Assembly (NCBI GenBank): GCA_023266575.1
Contig: JAHFPV010000017.1
Location: 1-64,000, forward strand
DNA from: Sphingobium sp.
GTDB taxonomy: Bacteria > Pseudomonadota > Alphaproteobacteria > Sphingomonadales > Sphingomonadaceae
Reading direction: 5' to 3'
Length of the DNA: 64,000 bases
Part shown: piece by piece, positions 15,881-25,256 of the stretch
Layout of the letters: each line of letters begins with the position of its first letter
Numbering within the stretch: position 1 is the first letter of the stretch
The notes under the pieces: generated by a model
Seen by the model: only the letters and a program-made list of their open reading frames with translations
What the model was told of the DNA's origin: nothing
Database searches by the model: none
Translations under genes and position numbers: made by a program

Positions 15881-17205
15881 GCGCCGAAGCTCGCGACGAG
15901 GGCGGCGGCGCTGGTGTCGAGGTCGATACGGCTTTTCTGGTCCTGCCGGATGAAGTCGAGAATTTCCTGACGGCGCTGCACCGCTTCGTCGATCACCGGA
16001 TCATTGCCGGGGCGATAGGCGCCCATCAGGATGAGATCGCGATTTTCCTCATAGGCGGCCCAAAGGCGGCGATAATTGGCCGCCGCCATGCGATGTTCGT
16101 CCGGCACGACGTCAGCCATGACGCGCGACAGGGATTTGCCGATGTCGATGGCGGGGAAGATCGCCTGTTCGGACAGATGGCGCGAGAGGACGAAATGGCC
16201 GTCGACAATGGCGCGGGCGGCGTCGACGATCGGATCGTCGGTGTCGTCGCCATCGGCCAGCACGGTGTAGAGCGCGGTGATCGATCCGCCGGTGCGGGCG
16301 TCCACCCCTGCCCGTTCGACCAGACGGGGGATGAGCGCGAGAGCCGAGGGCGGATAGCCTTTCATCGCGGGCGGTTCGCCAAGCGCCAGGCCGATTTCGC
16401 GCTGGGCATGGGCGCAGCGGGTCAGGCTGTCGATCAGCAGCAGCACCTTCTTGCCACGGGCGCGGAAATATTCAGCGATCGCGGTGGCGCGCGCGGCGGC
16501 GCGCAGGCGCAGCACCGGGGGATGATCGGCTGGCACGGCAACGACGATGCTTTTGTGCATCGTGTGCTTGAGTTTGGTTTCGAGGAAATCGCTGACTTCG
16601 CGGCCCCGTTCCCCGATCAGGCCGACGACGACCACATCGGCTTCGGCCCCGGCGATCATCTGGCCCATCAGCACGGATTTACCGACGCCGGACCCGGCGA
16701 TGATGGCGATACGCTGGCCGCGCCCGGCAGTGAGCAGCGCGTTGACGGCGCGGACGCCAAGGTCGAAGGGTTCGGTGACGCGGCCCCGGTCGAGGACGTT
16801 GCCCTTGATCCCGTTCAGCGGCCAGACGCCGCCTGCGATGATCGGTCCCTTGCGGTCGAGGGGCTGGCCCATGGCATCGACCACGCGGCCGATCAGCCCT
16901 TCGCCGACCTGCACCATATTGGCCTGGCTGTCGGGTTCGACGCGGATGCCATTTTCCAGCGGCGCGTCGGCGTCTAGCGGGACCAGCAGGGTGCGGTCGC
17001 CGCGAAAGCCCACGACTTCGGCGCGGCAGATCGACCCGTCGCTGGCCATGACGCGCGCGCCAGAGCCGATCGGACGGCGAAAGCCGGTGACTTCGAGCAT
17101 ACCCGCGTCATGGCTGACCAGACGGCCAACCCTGCGGGGCGTGCGATTCTGGACCTGGAGATGATCGAACAGGGTTTCGGCCTGGGCCAGCGCGGCGCGG
17201 ATCAA
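15877..17205 (-). CDS. fliI: Flagellum-specific ATPase FliI
   Basis: Hexameric ATPase of the export apparatus, related to F1-beta. The protein is 442 aa. Walker A GSGVGKS is at residues 171-177, Walker B is in KKVLLLIDSLTRCAHAQREI, and the family segment PPSALALIPRLVERAG is present. It overlaps fliH by 4 bp and fliJ by 4 bp. Confidence 0.97.
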   Translation of the reverse strand: MIRAALAQAETLFDHLQVQNRTPRRVGRLVSHDAGMLEVTGFRRPIGSGARVMASDGSICRAEVVGFRGDRTLLVPLDADAPLENGIRVEPDSQANMVQVGEGLIGRVVDAMGQPLDRKGPIIAGGVWPLNGIKGNVLDRGRVTEPFDLGVRAVNALLTAGRGQRIAIIAGSGVGKSVLMGQMIAGAEADVVVVGLIGERGREVSDFLETKLKHTMHKSIVVAVPADHPPVLRLRAAARATAIAEYFRARGKKVLLLIDSLTRCAHAQREIGLALGEPPAMKGYPPSALALIPRLVERAGVDARTGGSITALYTVLADGDDTDDPIVDAARAIVDGHFVLSRHLSEQAIFPAIDIGKSLSRVMADVVPDEHRMAAANYRRLWAAYEENRDLILMGAYRPGNDPVIDEAVQRRQEILDFIRQDQKSRIDLDTSAAALVASFGA

Positions 17206-17861
17206 GACTTGCCCTCCATATCGTCCATCAGCGCACGCAGGCGGGCAAGGCGAACGTCCGGGCCATCCTCGACCCAGCCGTCTGCGGTTTCGAGCCGCAC
17301 GCAGCCGCGATGCATCGCCTTATCGGGGACCAGCGCGACACCGATCGATTCGCCTTCGAGCAGGGCGATGTCGTCTGGATGCAGATGCAGGGCGCTCTTG
17401 CCCTGATTATCTTCGATGAAAGCGGCGACGGTGTCGCAGCGCTGCACCAGCCGTTCGATGTCGATCTCCACTTCGCCGACAATCTGTTCGACCAGACGGA
17501 CGACGGTGGCGGAGAGCATGGTGGACAACATGCCGCTGGGCGCGGGGCTGAGCATTTCCAGCGCCTGGGTCAGGCGGTCATGCGCCTGCGTCGCATCGGC
17601 ATGGGTCTGGGCGGTGATGCGGCAGCCTTCGTCGAAACCCATGGTGAAGGCTTCCATCCGGGCCTCCTCCATCGGATCGGCCTCTGCCTCCATTTCGATG
17701 ACGCCATGGCGCATCGTGGCGGTGTGCTGGCCGGGGATCGAGGTGTAGAGGCTGCGGAAGCCGCCCTTTTCCACCTGGCGCACGCCCGTCATCGAGACCG
17801 GCGCGACATCCTGCACTGCCTCTGCACCCCAGATTTTAGACAAAGTCATTCCCCTTGCCAC
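17202..17861 (-). CDS. fliH: Flagellar export ATPase regulator FliH
   Basis: Dimeric regulator that tethers FliI to the C-ring. The protein is about 219 aa. The N-terminus has a KIWGAEAVQDV stretch, the middle has acidic helices (DPMEEARMEAFTMGFDEGCR), and the C-terminal domain has VRLVEQIVGEVEIDIERLVQ, like the FliH/HrpE family. The start is ambiguous: GTG at 17861 or ATG at 17849. Both overlap the end of fliG. Confidence 0.87.
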   Translation of the reverse strand: MARGMTLSKIWGAEAVQDVAPVSMTGVRQVEKGGFRSLYTSIPGQHTATMRHGVIEMEAEADPMEEARMEAFTMGFDEGCRITAQTHADATQAHDRLTQALEMLSPAPSGMLSTMLSATVVRLVEQIVGEVEIDIERLVQRCDTVAAFIEDNQGKSALHLHPDDIALLEGESIGVALVPDKAMHRGCVRLETADGWVEDGPDVRLARLRALMDDMEGKS

Positions 17862-18852
17862 CCAGCATGATGGTGCCGGCGTCGGCCATGCGGCGCGCGG
17901 TGGCGATGATGAGTTTCTGTGCGTCGATTACTTCGGCAAGGCGGATCGGGCCGCGTTCCTCAATCTCGTCGGCGATCGACTGCGCCGCGCGGGCGGACAT
18001 GCAGCTGAAGATCTTGCCCTTGAGCAGGTCGTTGACGCCCTTCAAGGCAACGACCAGCACGGCACTGTCGACGGTGCGCATCAGCGTGCCGAGATTCTTC
18101 TCGTCCATGTCGATAAGGTTATCGAACACGAACATCTCTTCCTCGATGGTCTGGGCGATCATCTTGTCGCGCTTGGCCACCGCCTTCATGATCCGCTGCT
18201 CATTATCCTTGCGGACATTGTTCATGATCGCGGCGGCCTCGATCGTGCCGCCGCGCTGGGATGCCGCGCCCTGCTTCTTGGCCGGGCCGCGCAGCAGCAG
18301 CTGTTCCAGATCGTCGAGCGCCTCGTTCGACACGGGCCCAAGCGTCGCGATGCGATAGACAATTTCTTCCTGATATTCGACCGGCAGCAATTGCAGCACG
18401 TCGGCGGCGATCGGCGCTTCGAGATGGGCCAGCACGATCGCCATGATCTGCGGATGCTCCGCCTCGATCAGCGCCGCGATTTCCTTGGCATCCATCCATT
18501 TGAGCATTTCCAGCTGGGTGGAGCGGGTCGGCGGGGTGATGCGCGCCAGGATGGTTTCGGCCCGTTCCTCGCCCAAGGCCTTGGTCATCGCGCCGCGAAT
18601 ATGACGGGTCGCGCCATAGCCGATGGTGGTGCGCTTCTTGGCCTTGTTGACGAAATGGTCGAGCGCCTCGTTCACCTCTTCAGGATCGACATCGGCGACG
18701 TCATACATGGCATAGCCCAGCTGGCGCACTTCTTCAGGTTCCAGACGCGCCAGTATCTGCGCGGCCTCATCCTCATCGAACAGCATCAGCAGGACGGCGG
18801 CGGCGGCGCTGCCCTTGAGCGCCTCTGGTCGACCGGGAACGATCTCAGGCAT
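17836..18852 (-). CDS. fliG: Flagellar motor switch protein FliG
   Basis: C-ring protein that contacts the stator and generates torque. The protein is 338 aa. The N-terminal FliF-binding region, the middle EHPQ motif (EAEHPQIMAIVLAHL) and the C-terminal domain with charged residues (KIFSCMSARAAQSIADEIEE, GPIRLAEVIDAQ) are all present. It overlaps the end of fliF by 8 bp. Confidence 0.97.
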   Translation of the reverse strand: MPEIVPGRPEALKGSAAAAVLLMLFDEDEAAQILARLEPEEVRQLGYAMYDVADVDPEEVNEALDHFVNKAKKRTTIGYGATRHIRGAMTKALGEERAETILARITPPTRSTQLEMLKWMDAKEIAALIEAEHPQIMAIVLAHLEAPIAADVLQLLPVEYQEEIVYRIATLGPVSNEALDDLEQLLLRGPAKKQGAASQRGGTIEAAAIMNNVRKDNEQRIMKAVAKRDKMIAQTIEEEMFVFDNLIDMDEKNLGTLMRTVDSAVLVVALKGVNDLLKGKIFSCMSARAAQSIADEIEERGPIRLAEVIDAQKLIIATARRMADAGTIMLGGKGNDFV

Positions 18853-20593
18853 TTTCCTTCTTCCCCTCCTTCAAGAGGTCGCGGACGACCAGGGCAGCGC
18901 GGTCGGGGTCCTGCTTCACAAAGTTGCGAATAAGGTCGGCGCGCTGGGCATAGTCATAGGTGGAGGAGATCATATCGAGCGTGATCGGGCGGCTGGGATC
19001 GGGTGCCTCGACCGCCTGTTTGGTCAGTTCGCCGGAAATTTCGCGACCGATGCGCTGGCCATTCTGGGCGGTGTCGGCGGCGACCGCCTCCTGTGCTGCG
19101 GCGCGACGCTTGAGCAGCGGGCGACCGATGCCGAAGATGACGAGCAGGGCGACAGCCAGGGCCGAGACGTTGCGCACCAGTGGCGAGACCCATTCGGCCT
19201 CATACCAGAGGGGCTTTACTTCTTCGGTCTTGAGGAAGCTGCGCGAGGACAGGGCCACAACGTCGCCGCGCGCCTGGTCGAAGCCGATCGCGCCCTTCAC
19301 CAAGGCTTCCAATGCCGCGATTTCCTGCGGCGTGCGCGCCTTGCCATCGGGGGCATTGTCCAGCGCGACGGCGACCGAGAGGCGCTTGACGGTGCCGACC
19401 GCATCCTTGGTCACGGACACTTCACGGCCCAGTTCAAAGCTGCGGTTGAACGTCTCTTCGGTCTTGAGCAGCGGGTTGGGCGGGGTGCCGGGGGTCTGCG
19501 CAGCGGCGGTCTGGCCCTGCTGGACGGCCTGACCATTGGGATTGGTCTGGGTCACGGTCGGGTTGACGGGTGCCTGATTGGAAAGCGCGCCGGGGATGCC
19601 CGATGCTTCGCCCGTACCCTGGCCCCGCGGGTCGGAGGCCCAGGTGCCCTGTTCGGTGCGCAGCCGGGCTTCGTCCTGCGGATAGGTTTCGCGGGTCGCC
19701 TGCCGCTCGGCAAAATTAAGTTCGGCATGGACTTCGGTGGAAAAATTGTTGGCGCCCAGGATCGGGGTGAGCAGCGCGACGACGGACTGGCGATAGCGGT
19801 CCTCGATCCGGTTCTGGATCGTGAGCTGGCGGTCGTCACCGGAGTCGCTGTCATTCTTGCTGAGCAGGCGGCCATTCTGGTCGACCAGCGAAATCTGGTC
19901 GGGCGACAGGTCGGCAACCGACGAGGCGACGAGATGGACGATCGCGCTCACCTGCGCATCGGTCAGCGTGCGGCCATTGGCGAGGCGCAGCATGACCGAC
20001 GCGGTCGGCTTGGCCCGGTCGCGCAGGAACACGCTGGGCGGCTCGACGGCGAGGTGAACCTTGGCGCTTTCGACGCTGTCGATCGCCTCGATCGTGCGGG
20101 CGAGGTCCATTTCGCGGGCGGAGCGCAATTTTTCGCCCTCTACCGCGCGGCTGGCACCCATGGGCAGGCTGTCGATCATGCTGTTGCCGTCGGGCGCGCT
20201 CTTGGGCAGGCCTTGCGCGGCGAGCATCATCTTCGCCTTGAAATAATCGCCCTCCCCCACGGTCATCGCGCCGCTATTGTCGAAATCATAGGGGATGCCG
20301 TTCTGGTCGAGGATCTGCGCGACCGCCGACTTGTCGGTGTCGGGCAGGCCACGGAACAGGTCACGCTGCGGCGGTTCGCGCAGCGCCATCCAGGCAAGGC
20401 CAGCGACGGCAAGGACGCCGAACAGGCCGAGCAGCGGCAGGCTCTTCGCCACGGCTGGCTGTTTCATGAAGCCGGTGATCCGCGCCCGAAGCGCGTCGAT
20501 CCCCTTGGCCGATCCATAGCCGGAGGAAGCCGTCGTCGGGAGGGCGGGCCGGGCGGCAGTGCCGCCATCGAGGGTGAGTGCGTTCTCGCTCAT
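18845..20593 (-). CDS. fliF: Flagellar MS-ring protein FliF
   Basis: Inner-membrane ring that forms the base of the basal body. The protein is 582 aa. The first transmembrane helix is LPLLGLFGVLAVAGLAWMAL, followed by the secretin-like ring domains (DFDNSGAMTVGEGDYFKAKM, AREMDLARTIEAIDSVESAK, VHLAVEPPSVFLRD). The second helix is NVSALAVALLVIFGIGRPLL, and the C-terminal FliG-binding tail ends YAQRADLIRNFVKQDPDRAA. It follows fliE by 3 bp. Confidence 0.96.
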   Translation of the reverse strand: MSENALTLDGGTAARPALPTTASSGYGSAKGIDALRARITGFMKQPAVAKSLPLLGLFGVLAVAGLAWMALREPPQRDLFRGLPDTDKSAVAQILDQNGIPYDFDNSGAMTVGEGDYFKAKMMLAAQGLPKSAPDGNSMIDSLPMGASRAVEGEKLRSAREMDLARTIEAIDSVESAKVHLAVEPPSVFLRDRAKPTASVMLRLANGRTLTDAQVSAIVHLVASSVADLSPDQISLVDQNGRLLSKNDSDSGDDRQLTIQNRIEDRYRQSVVALLTPILGANNFSTEVHAELNFAERQATRETYPQDEARLRTEQGTWASDPRGQGTGEASGIPGALSNQAPVNPTVTQTNPNGQAVQQGQTAAAQTPGTPPNPLLKTEETFNRSFELGREVSVTKDAVGTVKRLSVAVALDNAPDGKARTPQEIAALEALVKGAIGFDQARGDVVALSSRSFLKTEEVKPLWYEAEWVSPLVRNVSALAVALLVIFGIGRPLLKRRAAAQEAVAADTAQNGQRIGREISGELTKQAVEAPDPSRPITLDMISSTYDYAQRADLIRNFVKQDPDRAALVVRDLLKEGKKENA

Positions 20594-20596
20594 GGT

Positions 20597-20950
20597 TTAG
20601 ACCGGCATACTCATGATGTCCTTGTAGGCGGACAGAAGTTTGTTGCGGACCTGAAGGGTCGCCTCGAAGCTGACCGACGCCTGCTGCTTGGCCAGCATGA
20701 CGGCGGCGATGTCGGTGGTTTCGCCCCGCTCGAACGCGGCGGCGGCCTCACCGGCCTTGCCTTGCAGGCCGTTGACCTGTTGCAAGGCGCTGTTGAGCGC
20801 TTCGGTAAAGCCACCGGGCGCGGTGCCGGGCGTGGCATTGGCGCCGCCGACCGATCCTCCGGTCGAGGCGACGTCGCGCAGCGCGACGTTTTTTTGCAGG
20901 ATGGCGTTGCGGATCGCCATCACATTGTCTGTCGGGGAAATGCCGGTCAT
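20597..20950 (-). CDS. fliE: Flagellar rod/MS-ring adaptor FliE
   Basis: Exported protein joining the MS ring to the proximal rod. The protein is 117 aa, typical for FliE. The C-terminal family block is visible (DIAAVMLAKQQASVSFEATL then VRNKLLSAYKDIMSMPV). It lies 14 bp after the regulator gene and starts the structural part of the operon. Confidence 0.94.
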   Translation of the reverse strand: MTGISPTDNVMAIRNAILQKNVALRDVASTGGSVGGANATPGTAPGGFTEALNSALQQVNGLQGKAGEAAAAFERGETTDIAAVMLAKQQASVSFEATLQVRNKLLSAYKDIMSMPV

Positions 20951-20964
20951 GCCCTATCCTCCCG

Positions 20965-22224
20965 TCAAGCCGCCGCCAGCTCGCGCATTTCGGCGAGCCG
21001 ATAGCGCAGCGTGCGTTCAGAAATGCCCAGCTTGCGCGCGGCGGCGGCGCGGTGGCCGTCGGTTTCGCGCAGCGCGGTGCGGATCGCTTCCAATTTGCTG
21101 TGATGGGCGACGTCGCGCAGGCGAACCGGTTCAGCCGGTTCGGGCGAGACGATGCGCAGACCCTGCTGCCGGGGCGCGCCCGCCAGATGCAGATCATGCG
21201 CGTCGATCCGTTCCCCATCGCGCAGCACCAGTGCGCGCTGGAGAACATTGCCCAGTTCGCGGGCATTGCCCGGCCAGGCGTGGGCGATGAGCTTGTCGAG
21301 CGCGGCGGCGGTCGGCCAGACAAAGCCGTCCTTGCCCATATCCGACAGGCGCAGCAGCATGGCGGCGGCGATTGCGGCGATGTCACCGGGGCGTTCGGCC
21401 AGCGGGCGCAGGTCGAGCGGCATGACATTGAGGCGCCAGTAAAGATCCTCGCGGAACCGACCGGCGGCACATTCGACCGCCAGATCGCGGTTGCAGGCGG
21501 CGATGACGCGGACATTGACTGGCACGGCATGGGTCGCGCCGACCGGGAGGACTTCGCCTTCCTGCAAGGCGCGCAGCAGCTTGGCCTGGAGCGCGATCGG
21601 CAGTTCGGCGATTTCGTCGAGGAAAAGCGTGCCGCCGTCAGCGGCCAGGAACAGCCCTTCGGACGCATTGGCCGCGCCCGTAAAGCTGCCCTTGCGATGA
21701 CCAAACAGCATCGCTTCCATCATGGTTTCGGGGAGCGCAGCGCAGTTGACGGCGATGAAGTCGCCCGACGTGCGGCCCGACTGGGTATGGAGGAAGCGCG
21801 CCATGCCTTCCTTGCCGGTGCCGGTGTCGCCCTGAATGAGGACGGTGGCTTCGCTGCGTGCGACCCGGCCAGCCAGCGTCATCAGCCGCGCGCTGGCGCT
21901 GTCGCCCACGGCGGGAATGGCGGCGGGGCGGGCCAGTTCGGCGATGAGGGCGAAGGCAAAGCCCATATCCTCAAGGCCAAAGGCAACGCGGGCAGGCAGG
22001 CCGTTGGCGGCGGCCACCAGCGAGGGCGTGCCGTCGATCAGATTGATGAGAATATCGCGATGGGTGGCATGGCCGATTTCGGTCGCCAGCAGCACGCGGC
22101 GGCTGTCGCGTTCACGCGGCGCGGCGGCGTCCACGACCCGGACGGCGAACAGGGCGTTTTCCAGCCAATGCTGCAACCCTGGAACGAGCGCACAAACGCC
22201 TCGGCTCATATCGAGCGATGACAT
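20965..22224 (-). CDS. Sigma-54-dependent flagellar regulator (FleQ/FlbD type)
   Basis: AAA+ enhancer-binding activator of sigma-54 RNA polymerase. The protein is 419 aa. The N-terminal ~115 residues are degenerate, with no receiver aspartate that I can place. The AAA+ domain has Walker A GDTGTGKE, the sigma-54 loop GSFTGA (usual form GAFTGA), Walker B GTLFLDEIAELP and the arginine-finger region (RFREDLYWRLNVMPLDLRPL). A C-terminal Fis-type helix-turn-helix follows (DGHRAAAARKLGISERTLRY). A GGGGA ribosome site precedes the ATG at 22224. It heads the fliE-flhB run. Likely targets are the TGGCACG-N4-TTGC promoters in this window. Confidence 0.92.
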   Translation of the reverse strand: MSSLDMSRGVCALVPGLQHWLENALFAVRVVDAAAPRERDSRRVLLATEIGHATHRDILINLIDGTPSLVAAANGLPARVAFGLEDMGFAFALIAELARPAAIPAVGDSASARLMTLAGRVARSEATVLIQGDTGTGKEGMARFLHTQSGRTSGDFIAVNCAALPETMMEAMLFGHRKGSFTGAANASEGLFLAADGGTLFLDEIAELPIALQAKLLRALQEGEVLPVGATHAVPVNVRVIAACNRDLAVECAAGRFREDLYWRLNVMPLDLRPLAERPGDIAAIAAAMLLRLSDMGKDGFVWPTAAALDKLIAHAWPGNARELGNVLQRALVLRDGERIDAHDLHLAGAPRQQGLRIVSPEPAEPVRLRDVAHHSKLEAIRTALRETDGHRAAAARKLGISERTLRYRLAEMRELAAA

Positions 22225-22321
22225 GACTTGGTCCCCAAATGGCTGGCCAGCTTGTACCCCCGTACGCCCTGGCCTTCTTCGATGGTCCCAATGTGCGCCA
22301 CCATGGTTAGCAATTGGTTAA

Positions 22322-22369
22322 TTGCCGGTAGGACTTGCCGGCGACCGGCAATTATTTTCCGCCGCGGCA
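22322..22369. promoter_or_regulatory. TTGCCG/CGGCAA palindromes between the regulator and fliC
   Basis: The segment contains TTGCCGG at 22323-22328, an inverted pair TTGCCG-N5-CGGCAA at 22335-22351, and a further CCGCGGCAACGG at 22362-22373. A similar pair lies upstream of flgB. I infer binding sites for the neighbouring sigma-54 activator, possibly for autoregulation. No sigma-54 promoter with correct spacing is seen in this gap (22225-22558). Confidence 0.45.
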
Positions 22370-22464
22370 ACGGCCCGATCGCACTTAATATATAACACGC
22401 GCGCGTAGAGGGCCGTTAAGCGACGGGCAAAACACGAAAAATGCATAAAAATCGACATCGCCCC

Positions 22465-22491
22465 TAAAAGCCGTTCGCCCCCCGCCGTTAT
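22465..22491 (+). promoter_or_regulatory. Sigma-28 (FliA) promoter of fliC
   Basis: TAAAAGCC, 11 nt, GCCGTTAT, matching the FliA consensus cores TAAA and GCCG with correct spacing. It lies 67 bp upstream of the fliC ATG. Confidence 0.87.
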
Positions 22492-22558
22492 CCCCTTTCG
22501 AGGCCGCAAGCGCTCTAACGGATGGCAGCGACCTGATTGACACGGAAAGGGAAACACC

Positions 22559-23377
22559 ATGACTGTTATCGGAACCAACACCGCCGCTCTGCGCTCCGCC
22601 AACGCTTCCTCGATGGCCAGCAAGGGTCTGAGCACCGCGATGGAACGCCTGTCGACCGGTAAGCGCATCAACAGCGCCAAGGACGACGCCGCTGGCCTGG
22701 CCATCGCTTCGACCATGACCTCGCAGATCAAGGGCATGACCCAGGGCATCCGCAACGCCAATGACGGCATCAGCCTGGCCCAGACCGCTGAAGGTTCGCT
22801 CGGCGAAGTCACCAACATGCTGCAGCGTATGCGTGAATTGACCGTTCAGGCGCTGAACGGCACCAACGACACCAACGCCAAGGCGAACATCACGTCGGAA
22901 CTGGACCAGCTGTCCACCCAGATCAGCACCACGATGACCAACAGCAAGTTCAACGGCATCTCGCTGTTCCCGACCACCGCTGCTACGGTTTCGATCCAGG
23001 CCGGTGCGACCGCGAACGACACTGTCTCGCTCTCGCTGGGTGGCATCGACCTTTCGCCCGTCGTTGGCGCCGCGACCGCCACGGTCAGCGCCGCCACCGC
23101 CACGACGGCGACCCTGGCGCTCTATGACACGGCCCTGTCGGCTGTATCGACGGCACAAGCCAAGCTGGGTGCGGCGCAGAACCGCCTGGAATCGACGGTC
23201 AACAACCTGACCGCCAACGTCACCAACCTGACTGACGCCCGCAGCCGCATCGAGGACGCCGACTTCTCGGCCGAAACGACCGCCCTCGCCAAGTCGCAGA
23301 TCCTGAGCCAGGCATCGACCGCGATGCTGGCACAGGCCAACCAGAGCCAGCAGGGCGTGCTGAAGCTGATCGGCTAA
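22559..23377 (+). CDS. fliC: Flagellin FliC (short form)
   Basis: Filament subunit. The protein is 272 aa, so it consists of the D0/D1 terminal helices with only a small variable centre. The N-terminal block is classic ([40 protein letters not shown]). The C-terminal block [20 protein letters not shown] and [13 protein letters not shown] are equally clear. An AAGGGAA ribosome site precedes the ATG. Codon use is cleaner than in its neighbours, which fits high expression. Confidence 0.97.
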   Translation: MTVIGTNTAALRSANASSMASKGLSTAMERLSTGKRINSAKDDAAGLAIASTMTSQIKGMTQGIRNANDGISLAQTAEGSLGEVTNMLQRMRELTVQALNGTNDTNAKANITSELDQLSTQISTTMTNSKFNGISLFPTTAATVSIQAGATANDTVSLSLGGIDLSPVVGAATATVSAATATTATLALYDTALSAVSTAQAKLGAAQNRLESTVNNLTANVTNLTDARSRIEDADFSAETTALAKSQILSQASTAMLAQANQSQQGVLKLIG

Positions 23378-23435
23378 GTCAGGCCAACCCCATTGGTCGG
23401 CTGAGGTCCTGGTCACCGGACAGCCGCCCAACGTA

Positions 23436-23473
23436 ACCCCCGGCACATCAACAGTCCCCACCGTGCCGGGGGT
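23436..23473 (+). repeat. Hairpin downstream of fliC
   Basis: Perfect 11-bp stem ACCCCCGGCAC / GTGCCGGGGGT with a 16-nt loop, 58 bp after the fliC stop. No T-run follows, so it may be a 3' stabiliser rather than the terminator. Confidence 0.6.
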
Positions 23474-23502
23474 CACATCTTCGATCTGACGACCAGCATA
23501 TG

Positions 23503-23569
23503 CGAAGCCCTCGTCCCCCCGGACGGGGGTTTCGTCGCATTCTTGAAAATGCGCGAAAGGGCGCATTTT
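23503..23569 (+). terminator. Tandem hairpins, probable fliC terminator
   Basis: The first hairpin pairs CGAAGCCCTCGTCC with GGACGGGGGTTTCG (23503-23534). The second pairs AAAATGCGC with GCGCATTTT (23546-23554 with 23561-23569) around GAAAGG, and its 3' arm ends in TTTT. The second has the form of an intrinsic terminator for plus-strand transcription. Confidence 0.65.
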
Positions 23570-23618
23570 GTACGGCCGCACCGGCATGTCCATCGCATAG
23601 GGATATAAGGATACGCCC

Positions 23619-25142
23619 TTGGCTTTGGCGGTTATGCCTTCCATGATGAAAGCCATGACCCATATCAACCGGCGCGCGATGATCGCCGCCACCGGCGCAG
23701 CGCTGATCCTTCCCCATAAGCTGATGGCGCAGACGGCCAGCGAGCCTTTTTCGTGGGAACGGCTGGTGGCGCGGGCGCAGAAACAGGCGCGCGCGCCTTT
23801 TGCCGAGACGCCCTTGCATCCCGGCGCGCAGGCGATTGACTATGATGCGCTGCATCAGGCGCGCTTTGCCGATGATCGCACGATCTGGGGCGATTTGCCC
23901 GGCGATACCGGGGTGCGGCTGTTCCCGCTCAGCCGGACGGCGGCACAACCGGTGCAGATCGCGCTGGTCGACAAGGGCCGCGCCACGCCGCTGCATTATG
24001 ACCCGGCGATGTTCGACGCGCCGGGCGGAAATCCGGTCAAGAAGCTGCCCCCCGACGCGGGCTTTGCCGGGTTTCGCATCATGAATGCGGCGCGCGACGG
24101 CGACTGGCTGTCCTTTCTGGGGGCCAGCTATTTCCGTGCGCCCAGCCCGCAAAAACAGTTCGGCCTGTCGGCCCGCGCGATCGCGATCAATACCAGCATC
24201 GCGGGCAAGGAGGAATTTCCCCGCTTCACCCATTTCTGGCTGGAGCGGTCGGGGACGAGCAGCATCACCATCCATGCGCTGCTGGACGGGGCATCCATCA
24301 CTGGCGCGTTCCGCTTTGTCAGCAGCCTTGGAGCCGATGGCGTGCGGCAGGATGTGACTGCGGCGCTCTTTCCCCGCCGCGCTATCCCCGAACTGGGACT
24401 GATGCCGATGACCAGCATGTTCTGGTATGATCAGGCCAACCGGCGGCAGGGAACCGACTGGCGACCGGAAATCCATGACAGCGACATGCTGTCGATCGCC
24501 AGCAGGGACGGCATTGTCAATGCCCGGCCGCTGGTCAACCCCGCCATGCCGCAGGTCAGCGCCTTTGCCGAGCGCGACCCCAAAGGCTTTGGCCTGCTCC
24601 AGCGCGACCGGGATTTTGCCCATTATCAGGATGATGGCGTCTTTTACGACCGGCGGCCATCGCTCTGGGCGACCCCTGCCCGGCCGCTGGGCGCGGGTCA
24701 GGTGCGGCTCTACAGCTTCCCGACCGACAGCGAATATACCGACAATGTGGCGGCCTATTGGACGCCGGACGCCGCGCCGGTGCCGGGGCGGCGGATCGAC
24801 ATGGCCTATCGGCTGGACTGGTCGGCGGCGCAGAATCCGGCCGGGACTACCCTTGCGACCGTCGCCAATGTCTGGCGCGGGCGCGGCGACAAGGGCGATG
24901 CGCAGCGGCTGGTGGTCGATTTTGCGGGCGTGCCACAAGGGGTGCGGCCGGACATATGGACCGACCTGAGCGGGGGCACGCTGATCAAGGCAGCCGGTTA
25001 TCCGGTGCTGGCGCAGCCCGGCCTGTTTCGCGCTGTCATCGACCTGGAGGCGAAATCGGGCGTTCCGACCGAGGTTCGGCTGCAACTGCGCGGTGACGGT
25101 CGCCTTTTGAGCGAATATGTGCATTATCCGATTGTGGGATGA
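23619..25142 (+). CDS. opgG: Periplasmic glucan biosynthesis protein OpgG/OpgD
   Basis: Periplasmic protein needed to make osmoregulated periplasmic glucans. The length is about 507 aa. An N-terminal twin-arginine-like signal (HINRRAMIAATGAALILP) suggests Tat export. Family features include FRIMNAARDGDWLSFLGASY, PEIHDSDMLSI and VNPAMPQVSAFAERDPKGFG. A TTG at 23619 has the best ribosome site (AAGGA, 7 nt away); ATGs at 23634, 23643 and 23655 are alternatives. It lies just upstream of opgH. Confidence 0.92.
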   Translation: MALAVMPSMMKAMTHINRRAMIAATGAALILPHKLMAQTASEPFSWERLVARAQKQARAPFAETPLHPGAQAIDYDALHQARFADDRTIWGDLPGDTGVRLFPLSRTAAQPVQIALVDKGRATPLHYDPAMFDAPGGNPVKKLPPDAGFAGFRIMNAARDGDWLSFLGASYFRAPSPQKQFGLSARAIAINTSIAGKEEFPRFTHFWLERSGTSSITIHALLDGASITGAFRFVSSLGADGVRQDVTAALFPRRAIPELGLMPMTSMFWYDQANRRQGTDWRPEIHDSDMLSIASRDGIVNARPLVNPAMPQVSAFAERDPKGFGLLQRDRDFAHYQDDGVFYDRRPSLWATPARPLGAGQVRLYSFPTDSEYTDNVAAYWTPDAAPVPGRRIDMAYRLDWSAAQNPAGTTLATVANVWRGRGDKGDAQRLVVDFAGVPQGVRPDIWTDLSGGTLIKAAGYPVLAQPGLFRAVIDLEAKSGVPTEVRLQLRGDGRLLSEYVHYPIVG

Positions 25143-25256
25143 AGGGAACCGCCAGCGTAACGAGCGGTTCTTCCCTGTGGGTCAATCACAACCAGGTCTG
25201 GAAATAGGGTGACGGGAGGCGTGCTGACGGTGGATGCCGTCACCGGAGACAAGCCC

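Noticed and set aside
22278-22300. TGGCGCACATTGG upstream of the activator, possible sigma-54 promoter
   Set aside because: There is no GC dinucleotide at the required 10 bp from GG.
22385-23692. Long minus-strand open frame opposite fliC
   Set aside because: It is a shadow of fliC; its residues are Arg/Gly/His-rich with no domain, and the plus frame is a clear flagellin.
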